From: Goodfellowiella coeruleoviolacea
Lineage (GTDB): Bacteria; Actinomycetota; Actinomycetes; Mycobacteriales; Pseudonocardiaceae
Reading direction: 5' to 3'
DNA length: 64,000 bases
Assembly: GCF_024171785.1 (NCBI RefSeq)
Contig: NZ_JAMTCK010000022.1
Location: 21,883 to 85,882 of the forward strand
Translations under genes and position numbers: made by a program
The notes under the pieces: generated by a model
What the model was told of the DNA's origin: nothing
Databases searched by the model: none
Seen by the model: the letters and a program-made list of their open reading frames with translations, nothing else
Shown: one piece after another, positions 55,367 to 64,000 of the stretch
Numbering within the stretch: position 1 is the stretch's first letter
Layout: the number at the start of each line of letters is the position of its first letter

Positions 55367-56122
55367 TCAGCGGGTCGTCCGACTGGCGAGGGTGATCGCG
55401 GCCCTGACCAGGGCGGGGTTGTCCGCGGCCGGGTTGCCGTCCGGGGTGTGCAGCACGTCTTCCAGGCCGATGCGCGTGGGCAGGCCGCGCTCGACCGCCA
55501 TCGCCAGCACCGGCCACGCGCCACCGTCCTGCCCGTGCAGCAGCACCGGCACCGCGTCCACCCACGACAGCGCGTCGACCAGCCGGTCGGCCTCGGCCAG
55601 CGCCGGTTCCGGCTCGGCGGGCCGCACTTCGGCGAGCACCCGCACCGTCCCCGCCGGCAGGCCGGCGGCCCGCAGCTGGCTGGCCGCGGCCAGGTCGGAC
55701 ACGCCCAACTCGATGCCCACCCCCGCGTCGGCCAGGGCCGCGCACACTGCGCGCCAGCCCGGCTCGTGCACGTTCACCGAGGCGACATCGGGGTGGCCCG
55801 CGGCGGCGCCGGCCCACCCGGCCACGAACTCGGCGCGCCGGGCCGGGTCGGGTTCGATCCACGCGCCCGTGGTCACTCCGATCTCCACGCCGCGCGCCAC
55901 CGACCGGACCGCCGCCACGGTGGTGGCCACCTCGGCGGCGGCCAGGGTTTCCGCGCCGGCCGCGTTCCTGGGGTGCAGGTGCACCGCGGTGACCCCGAGT
56001 TCGACCACGGCCACGGTGTCGTTCACGAGCTGCTGCGTGGTCACCGGCAGGGCCGGGTGGGCGCCGACCGGCCGGTCTCCGTTCAGGCACGCCTGCAGCG
56101 TGCTCACCGCCGCCTCCGACAC
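55367..56122 (-). CDS. BKACE family (DUF849) beta-keto acid cleavage enzyme
   Basis: 251 residues. TIM-barrel zinc enzyme related to 3-keto-5-aminohexanoate cleavage enzyme: LQACLNGDRPVGAHPALPVT at the N-terminus, ELGVTAVHLHPRN with the zinc His-x-His, GVTTGAWIEPDPARR, ASVNVHEPG and GLEDVLHTPDGNPAADNPAL. These proteins condense a beta-keto acid with acetyl-CoA and release a CoA ester and acetoacetate; the keto acid is unknown. GTG at 56122 with AGGAGG 5 nt upstream. It follows ligA by 39 bp on the same strand. Confidence 0.87.
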   Translation of the reverse strand: MSEAAVSTLQACLNGDRPVGAHPALPVTTQQLVNDTVAVVELGVTAVHLHPRNAAGAETLAAAEVATTVAAVRSVARGVEIGVTTGAWIEPDPARRAEFVAGWAGAAAGHPDVASVNVHEPGWRAVCAALADAGVGIELGVSDLAAASQLRAAGLPAGTVRVLAEVRPAEPEPALAEADRLVDALSWVDAVPVLLHGQDGGAWPVLAMAVERGLPTRIGLEDVLHTPDGNPAADNPALVRAAITLASRTTR

Positions 56123-56161
56123 AGCACCTCCTGACCCGTCAACAGGGCGCCAGCCGAGGGG

Positions 56162-58480
<2,319 letters not shown>

Positions 58481-58544
58481 CTAACGACTACCCCCGACAA
58501 ACCGCTGCTCAACAGGTGTGACCTGGTCGGGTGGGCGGCCGGGG

Positions 58545-59354
58545 TCAGGACGCGGCGGAATCGTCGTCCGGTGCCGCCGCCGGTCCCGTCCCCGGGGTGG
58601 CCCCGCCCGGCTCGGTTGCCGGCTCTGCGGCGAAGGTGGGGCGGCGGCCGGAGGTCGCCGCCGGCCCGGCCAGCTCGCGCACCAGGTCCCGCAGTTCCAG
58701 CAGGGTGATGGTGTTCTCCGGCTCGTTCTCGGCCGTCTCCACCCGGCGCAGCCGCTCGCCGGCCAGGCGCTCGCCGAGGGTGGCGTCCAGCGGCAGGAAC
58801 GTCATGGCGGCCCGACTGGCCTCGTCCAGGTCGCGCAGCAGCGGGTGGTGCACGGCCACGTCCACCACGCCCTCGGCCTGGTCCACCTGGGCGACCACCC
58901 GGAAGTCGGCCAGGGCGAGCCGGTGGCCGGCCAGGTTCACGGCGACGCCGGTGGGGTCGGGCACCGGCGGCACCGAGTCGTGGAACTCCCAGATGGTGTT
59001 GTCCGGTGGCGCCGCCGCGATCCACGCGTCGGTGTAGGGGCGCAGCCTCGGGTCCTCCTGGCCGCTGAGCACCAGCGCGTACACCGCGAACTGCCCGCGT
59101 TCGATGGAGAAGTGCAGGTCGGGGTGGATCTCGGCGACGGCCTCGCAGAGCAGGTTCTCCACCCGGTGCGGCTCCCGGTCGCCCAGTGCGGCGCTGACCG
59201 TGGGCAGGATGTCCTCCCAGCGCCGCCAGAACCGTTCCGCCGCCTCGACCGGGTTGGGCAGGTGCACGCCAATGCCGGTCGCGCCGTCCCGACCGGCCTG
59301 CCGCGTCCGCTCGGCCTGCTGCCCCGCCCTGTTCCGCCTGCCGAACCACCTCAT
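58545..59354 (-). CDS. Hypothetical protein between ligA and the MetE-like gene
   Basis: 269 residues from ATG at 59354. Basic start MRWFGRRNRAGQQAERTRQA, then a globular domain: NPVEAAERFWRRWEDILPTV, REPHRVENLLCEAVAEIHPD, LHFSIERGQFAVYALVLSGQ and NTIWEFHDSVPPV. The remainder has MTFLPLDATLGERLAGERLR and a Pro/Ala-rich tail. No signal, membrane segment or catalytic motif. I do not recognise the family. Gene spacing (61 bp to the gene before, 73 bp to ligA) suggests one operon. Confidence 0.7.
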   Translation of the reverse strand: MRWFGRRNRAGQQAERTRQAGRDGATGIGVHLPNPVEAAERFWRRWEDILPTVSAALGDREPHRVENLLCEAVAEIHPDLHFSIERGQFAVYALVLSGQEDPRLRPYTDAWIAAAPPDNTIWEFHDSVPPVPDPTGVAVNLAGHRLALADFRVVAQVDQAEGVVDVAVHHPLLRDLDEASRAAMTFLPLDATLGERLAGERLRRVETAENEPENTITLLELRDLVRELAGPAATSGRRPTFAAEPATEPGGATPGTGPAAAPDDDSAAS

Positions 59355-59415
59355 GCGGGCATTGTCCCCCGAACGGCCGACCGGGGTGGGCGGGTTCGCC
59401 AGGTTCGCCCGCGGT

Positions 59416-60468
59416 TCACCACCCCTCGGGCGGCTCGACAAAGGCCTTGGCCACGTCCCGGGTCAGCGACAGGGCCCGACGCAGCCAGCTGGCGGTGGCG
59501 CCGGCCAGGCCGCAGCACGGGGTGGCCAGTGCCTGGGTGGCCAGCACCGAGCGGGCGAAGCCGAGCCGGTCGGCCAGGCGCAGCGCGGGTTGGGCCACCG
59601 CGCGCAGGTCGGCGGGCGCGCCCGGATCGGTGCCGGGCACCAGGCCCAGCGCCAGGGTGCTGCCCTCCTGCCAGGCCTCACCCAGTTCGTCCCAGGTGGC
59701 GGTGGCGTCCGCGTCGAGTTGGGTGAGGTCGAACGCGATCACGTCGGCGCCGGCCTCGCGCAGCAGGGTCACCGGTGGCCGGCGGGCGCAGCAGTGCACG
59801 ACCACGGGCGCGCCGGACACGGCCGCGGCGGCCTCGACCACGCCGGCCAGCACGGCCCTGGCCTCTGGGGTGGGCACGGCCGGCACGGTGCCGTAGCCGG
59901 ACGGGGTGGGCAGGGCGCCGGCCAGCACCGCGGGCAGGCTCGGCTCGTCCAGCTGCACCACCACGGTGGCGCCGGTGCGCCTGGCCACCTCGGTGACGTG
60001 CTGGCGCAGCCCCTCGGCCAGCGACTCGGTGAACTCGCGCAGCGCGCCCGGGTCGGTGAGCACGCGGTGGCCGCGCGGCAGCTCCACGCCGGCGGCCAGC
60101 GTCCACGGTCCGGCCAGCTGGACCTTGACCAGCTCGGGGTGGGCGCCGGCCCGTTCGACCACTTCCTCCAGCGCGTCCAGGTCGCGGCGCAGCAGGTCGA
60201 CGGCGCGGCGGTGGTCCCGGCCCGGCTTGGTCGTGGTCCGGTAGCCGGAGGGCACCACCTCGACGGCCAGGTCCACCAGCAGCCCCGCGGTGCGGCCGAG
60301 CAGGTCGGCGCCGACTCCCCGGGCCGGCAGTTCGGGCAGGTGCGGCAGGTCGGGCAGTTCACCGAGCACGACGCGGGCGGCCTCGAGCGGGTCGGTGCCC
60401 GGCAGCGACCCGATTCCCGTGGCGATCCCGGTCAGGCTGGGCCGGGCAGGCGGAGGCGTTTGTTCCAC
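59416..60468 (-). CDS. Cobalamin-independent methionine synthase C-terminal-domain-like protein
   Basis: 350 residues from GTG at 60468 (GTG at 60474 possible). MetE-C/UroD-like TIM barrel: GIATGIGSLPGTDPLEAARV at the N-terminus, VKVQLAGPWTLAAGVELPRG, VVVQLDEPSLPAVLAGALPT, then zinc-type VVHCCARRPPV and ATPCCGLAG. Only the catalytic half of MetE is present and no N-terminal folate domain, as in Rv3015c; methyl donor and acceptor are unknown. GACACT 7 nt upstream may be the -10. First gene of the operon leading to ligA. Confidence 0.87.
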   Translation of the reverse strand: MEQTPPPARPSLTGIATGIGSLPGTDPLEAARVVLGELPDLPHLPELPARGVGADLLGRTAGLLVDLAVEVVPSGYRTTTKPGRDHRRAVDLLRRDLDALEEVVERAGAHPELVKVQLAGPWTLAAGVELPRGHRVLTDPGALREFTESLAEGLRQHVTEVARRTGATVVVQLDEPSLPAVLAGALPTPSGYGTVPAVPTPEARAVLAGVVEAAAAVSGAPVVVHCCARRPPVTLLREAGADVIAFDLTQLDADATATWDELGEAWQEGSTLALGLVPGTDPGAPADLRAVAQPALRLADRLGFARSVLATQALATPCCGLAGATASWLRRALSLTRDVAKAFVEPPEGW

Positions 60469-60560
60469 GCGCACAAGTGTCGCCGGTCGGGCCGCCGCCC
60501 GGTCGCCGGCCCCGCGCACACCGGCCCGGCCCGATGATCAACAGTCGCTACGCTGCGAGC

Positions 60561-61373
60561 ATGGTGAACAGGGATCACTGGATTCCCCGGAACATCGACC
60601 TGGTTACGCCCAGTTCGGCCCGCCTGTACGACTACTACCTGGGCGGATCCAACAACTTCGCGGCCGACCGGGAGCTGGCCAGGAAGGTGTTGGCGGTGGC
60701 ACCGCAGATCCGCGCGACCGCGCTGGCCAACCGGGCGTTCCTGCGCCGCGCCGTGCGCTACCTGGTGGCGGCGGGAATCCGGCAGTTCCTGGACATCGGC
60801 GCGGGCATCCCCACGGTGGGCAACACCCACCAGATCGCCCAGCAGCTCGACCCGGACATCCGGGTCGTCTACGTGGACAACGAGCCGGTGGCCGTCGCGC
60901 ACAGCGAACTCCTGCTGTCCGACGAGCCCAACGCCGAGATCGTCGAGGCCGACTTCCGCGACCCGGCCGGGGTGCTCGACGCGCGGGAGACCAGGGCGCT
61001 GCTCGACTTCGACCAGCCGATCGGGCTGCTGCTGTGCGCGGTGCTGCACTACGTCCCCGACGCGGACCGCCCGGCGGAGATCCTGGCCAGCTACCGGGAG
61101 GCGCTGGCGCCGGGCAGCCACGTGGCCATCACGCACATCACCGGCGACGACCAGCCCGACGCGCTGCGCGAGGTGGCCGAGCTGTACGCGACCAGCCAGA
61201 ACCCGGGGCAGCCGCGCAGCAGGGACGAGTTCACCGCGCTGTTCGCCGGTTTCGAGGTCGTCGAGCCCGGGGTGGTGTACCTGGACCAGTGGCGGCCGGA
61301 GCGGCCCGAGGACGTGGGCGAGCACCCGGAGCGGAGCCTGGCCTACGGCGCGGTCGGCCGGCTGGTCAGCTGA
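60561..61373 (+). CDS. SAM-dependent methyltransferase (DUF574/PF04672 type)
   Basis: 270 residues. PF04672 family, very common in actinomycetes: SARLYDYYLGGSNNFAADRE (about 20-39), the SAM-binding RQFLDIGAGIPTVGNTHQIA, VVYVDNEPVAVAHSELLL, and GLLLCAVLHYVPDADRPAEI. Substrates are mostly unknown. TACGCT (60549-60554) lies 6 nt before the ATG, giving a leaderless prediction. It ends 8 bp inside the convergent LysR gene. Confidence 0.9.
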   Translation: MVNRDHWIPRNIDLVTPSSARLYDYYLGGSNNFAADRELARKVLAVAPQIRATALANRAFLRRAVRYLVAAGIRQFLDIGAGIPTVGNTHQIAQQLDPDIRVVYVDNEPVAVAHSELLLSDEPNAEIVEADFRDPAGVLDARETRALLDFDQPIGLLLCAVLHYVPDADRPAEILASYREALAPGSHVAITHITGDDQPDALREVAELYATSQNPGQPRSRDEFTALFAGFEVVEPGVVYLDQWRPERPEDVGEHPERSLAYGAVGRLVS

Positions 61374-62310
61374 GGCCATCCGCGTCCGGCGGTCCGCTCC
61401 GGGCGGCGACGGCGCCGGCCACCCGGTGCAGCAGCCCGGCCATGGCGGCGGCCAGCGCGGTGGGTCGGCGCCGGTGCACCAGGTGGATCTGCCTGGCCGG
61501 GCTGGCCCCGGCCAGCGCGCGCACGGCCAGCCCGTGGGTGTTGGCTGCGGTGAGCACGCTGGCCGGCACCAGTGCGATGCCCAGGCCGGCGGTGAGCAGC
61601 GCCAGGGTGACCTCGTAGTCGCCGGTCTCGTAGGCGACCGCCGGTTCGAAGCCGGCTCTGCCGGCCAGGGTGGTCAGGCAGACGCGGTTGGGCACGCCGT
61701 GACCGCCGCTGATCCAGTCCTCGCCGGCCAGCTCCGCCAGGCGCGGCCGGGCCGACCGCCTCGCCGCCGGGTGGGTGGCGGGCAGCACCAGGCGCAGCGG
61801 GTCGGCCAGCAGCCGGTGCCGGTGCAGGCCGCCCAGCCCGGGCAGGGGCATGCCCGGGTACCGGTGGGTGATGAGCAGGTCCAGGTCACCGGAGGTGACC
61901 AGGCCGTAGCCGGCGGGCGGCTCCAGGTCCAGCAGGGACAGCCGGGCCCTCGGGTGGTCGCGGCGGAACGCGGCCAGCGCGTCGGGCAGCAGCACCTTGG
62001 CCGCGGTGGCGAACGCGCCGATGGCCAGGGTCTGCGGGGCCGCGCCGAGCACCGCGCGGACCGCGTGTTCGGCCGCGCGCAGCTCGCCGAGCACCACCTC
62101 GCCGTGGCCGACCAGGGCCTGACCGGCCGGGGTGAGCCGGACCCCGCCGGGGTGGCGTTCCAGCAGTTGGCCGCCCAGTTCCCGCTCCAGCTTGGCGACC
62201 TGCTGGGACAGCGCGGAGGCGGTGAACGACATGCGCTGGGCGGCGGCCGCGATCGAGCCGGCGTGGGCGATCTCCACCAGCACGCGCAGCCGGTTGGCGT
62301 CGATGGTCAC
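61366..62310 (-). CDS. LysR family transcription regulator
   Basis: 314 residues from GTG at 62310 (GGGGAG upstream). N-terminal winged helix LRVLVEIAHAGSIAAAAQRM with FTASALSQQVAKLERELGGQ (about 8-47), and a C-terminal PBP-like effector domain (APQTLAIGAFATAAKVLLPD, GLVTSGDLDLLITHRYPGMP). Divergent from the threonine-dehydratase-like gene, with palindrome ATCGC-TG-GCGAT (62383-62394) in between, so likely its activator. Overlaps the 3' end of the methyltransferase gene by 8 bp. Confidence 0.92.
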   Translation of the reverse strand: MTIDANRLRVLVEIAHAGSIAAAAQRMSFTASALSQQVAKLERELGGQLLERHPGGVRLTPAGQALVGHGEVVLGELRAAEHAVRAVLGAAPQTLAIGAFATAAKVLLPDALAAFRRDHPRARLSLLDLEPPAGYGLVTSGDLDLLITHRYPGMPLPGLGGLHRHRLLADPLRLVLPATHPAARRSARPRLAELAGEDWISGGHGVPNRVCLTTLAGRAGFEPAVAYETGDYEVTLALLTAGLGIALVPASVLTAANTHGLAVRALAGASPARQIHLVHRRRPTALAAAMAGLLHRVAGAVAARSGPPDADGLS

Positions 62311-62382
62311 GCCACTCCCCCCGCCTGGCCAGCCGGAACGGCCGGCGAGGGGTTAAGCGCTGCTAATGCCAGGCCAGGGATC

Positions 62383-62394
62383 ATCGCTGGCGAT
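62383..62394. promoter_or_regulatory. Candidate LysR binding site
   Basis: ATCGC-TG-GCGAT perfect 5-bp inverted repeat in the 113-bp gap between lysR and the dehydratase gene, flanked by GATTAT (62392-62397), a possible -10 for the latter. Confidence 0.4.
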
Positions 62395-62423
62395 TATGGC
62401 CGGCGGCCGCCAGGCTCGCCGGT

Positions 62424-63353
62424 ATGACCAGCACCAGCACCACCAGCACCACCAGCGCGTTGGACCCCACCTGGGTGGCCGAGGCCGAGCGGCGGATCCG
62501 CCCGCACATCCGCCGCACCCCGCTGCTGCGGGCCGAGGTGGCCGGCCGGCCCGTCGTCCTCAAGCTGGAGCACCTGCAGCGCACCGGGTCGTTCAAACTG
62601 CGCGGCGCGCTGAACACCCTGCTGGACGGCGCGCCAGCGCGACGGGTGGTGACCGCCTCGGGCGGCAACCACGGTCTGGGCGTGGCCGAGGCAGCGGCGG
62701 TGCTGGGCCTGCCGGCCACCGTGTTCGTGCCGGAGCACGCGCCGGAGAGCAAGGTCAGGCGCATCCAGGCGGCCGGGGCGCGGGTGGTGCGCCACGGCGC
62801 CACCTACGCGGCGGCCGCGGCGGCGGCGCGGGCCGAGGCGGCGGAACCGGGCAGCCGGTACGTGGAGGCCTACGACCACCCCCTGGTGGTGGCCGGCCAG
62901 GGCACGGCCGCGGCCGAGGTGGTCGCCGATGTGCCCGAGGTGGACGCGGTGGCCGTGGCCGTCGGCGGGGGCGGGCTGGCCGCCGGCACCGCGCTGGCCG
63001 TTGGCGGCCGGCTGACCGTGGCGGTGGAGCCGGAGAACTGCCGCTGCCTGCACGAGGCACTGGCCGCCGGCCAGCCGGTGGACAGCCCGGTGGAGTCGGT
63101 GGCGGCCTCGGCGCTGGGCGCCACCCGGGTCGGTGCCGTGCCGTTCTCCGTGCTCAGCCGCTACCCGGTGCGCTCGGTGCTGGTCAGCGACGCCGACGTG
63201 GTGGCGGCCGTGGACCGGCTGTGGGAGGAGTTCCGGCTGGCCGTGGAGCCGGCCGCGGCCGTGCCGTTCGCGGCGTTCCTGGCCGGTCAGGTGCCGGGTG
63301 AGCTGCCCTGCGTTGTGCTGTGCGGCGCCAACACCGACTGGCGGCCAGTCTAG
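62424..63353 (+). CDS. Threonine/serine dehydratase-like PLP enzyme
   Basis: 309 residues. Fold-type II PLP enzyme: RRIRPHIRRTPLLRAEVAGR, the PLP-lysine motif QRTGSFKLRGALNTL (Lys about 56), TASGGNHGLGVAEAAAVLGL, and the phosphate-binding loop AVAVGGGGLAAGTALAV. Likely a threonine ammonia-lyase, serine racemase or hydroxyaspartate dehydratase; it lacks the ACT regulatory domain of biosynthetic IlvA. A repetitive Thr/Ser N-terminus (TSTSTTSTTS) is encoded by an ACCAGC repeat. With LysR divergent, a catabolic role is plausible. ATG at 62424 has no ribosome site. Confidence 0.87.
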   Translation: MTSTSTTSTTSALDPTWVAEAERRIRPHIRRTPLLRAEVAGRPVVLKLEHLQRTGSFKLRGALNTLLDGAPARRVVTASGGNHGLGVAEAAAVLGLPATVFVPEHAPESKVRRIQAAGARVVRHGATYAAAAAAARAEAAEPGSRYVEAYDHPLVVAGQGTAAAEVVADVPEVDAVAVAVGGGGLAAGTALAVGGRLTVAVEPENCRCLHEALAAGQPVDSPVESVAASALGATRVGAVPFSVLSRYPVRSVLVSDADVVAAVDRLWEEFRLAVEPAAAVPFAAFLAGQVPGELPCVVLCGANTDWRPV

Positions 63354-63356
63354 TTA

Positions 63357-63377
63357 GTTGAGTCCACTGGACTCAGG
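63357..63377 (+). promoter_or_regulatory. HAIR-type HspR operator upstream of dnaK
   Basis: GTTGAGT-N7-ACTCAGG closely follows the HAIR consensus CTTGAGT-N7-ACTCAAG bound by HspR in actinomycetes. A second half-site CTTGAG lies at about 63412. Confidence 0.8.
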
Positions 63378-63413
63378 TTTTCGCCTTGCGTCGTGGCGAC
63401 CCCACATACTTGA

Positions 63414-64000
<587 letters not shown>

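Overview
The window is high-GC, densely packed DNA that reads as an actinomycete chromosome, most likely Pseudonocardiaceae-like (inference from codon bias, GTG starts, DUF397/XRE pairs and gene order; not from any search). From memory of the Mycobacterium tuberculosis map, its backbone follows the ung-thiL ... ddl-gpsA-cofC-ppk-mutT1-hupB-leuDC-IclR ... leuB-serA ... ilvCNB-cfp6-doxX-lppZ ... gatB-gatA-gatC-ACT protein-ligA block (Rv2976c to Rv3015c). This is therefore core chromosome with short accessory insertions, not a mobile element. No transposase, integrase, CRISPR array or prophage was seen.

Layout. 0-5 kb: ung (cut by the left edge), a gamma-carbonic-anhydrase-like protein, GNAT, thiL, an Lrp-type ligand-binding domain, a DUF3515 protein, VOC protein and ddl. 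5-9.5 kb: an accessory patch with a MocR/PdxR-type regulator, an orphan Phd-like antitoxin, a PPOX-family protein, cysteine dioxygenase with an upstream leader peptide, and a cystathionine gamma-lyase-type gene. 9.5-20.6 kb: gpsA-plsC, cofC, ppk, mutT1, hupB, leuDC with its divergent IclR regulator, and tRNA-Glu/tRNA-Gln. 20.9-26.8 kb: HAD hydrolase, FAD monooxygenase, FAH-family protein, an XRE/DUF5753-DUF397 cassette and a secreted streptogrisin-like protein with no catalytic triad. gltX, which I would expect here, is missing. 26.8-38.5 kb: cimA with an isoleucine leader and attenuator, ArsR/VOC pair, an aminoglycoside phosphotransferase-like kinase, leuB, a 1130-residue secreted subtilisin, serA, and a second DUF397 gene. 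38.9-46 kb: ilvC-ilvN-ilvB with a classical branched-chain attenuator, a PH-domain protein, VKOR, ilvD. 46-56 kb: DoxX, a 2-hydroxyacid dehydrogenase, lppZ-like lipoprotein, the gatC-gatA-orf-gatB operon, an ACT-domain protein, BKACE. 56-64 kb: ligA, an unknown protein, a MetE-C-like protein, DUF574 methyltransferase, LysR with divergent threonine-dehydratase-like enzyme, and the start of dnaK.

Functionally the window is dominated by branched-chain amino acid synthesis: leuB, leuCD, cimA, ilvBNC and ilvD, with serA supplying serine. Control is visible in the DNA: two transcription attenuators preceding ilvB and cimA (leader peptides rich in Val/Leu and Ile), a cysteine-type leader before cysteine dioxygenase, and a 21-bp palindrome between leuC and its IclR regulator. 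Many genes place a TANNNT hexamer 6-8 nt before the start codon, which predicts leaderless mRNAs.

Items most worth a second look: two copies of a previously unannotated intergenic element carrying paired TGTGGACAA (DnaA-box-like) sites at identical spacing; the triad-less secreted protease homologue beside the DUF397 cassette; the isoleucine leader of cimA; the cysteine-type leader; AGTGGC repeats flanking the MocR/PPOX pair; and a second dispersed repeat (CAACTCGCGG units) found between convergent genes.
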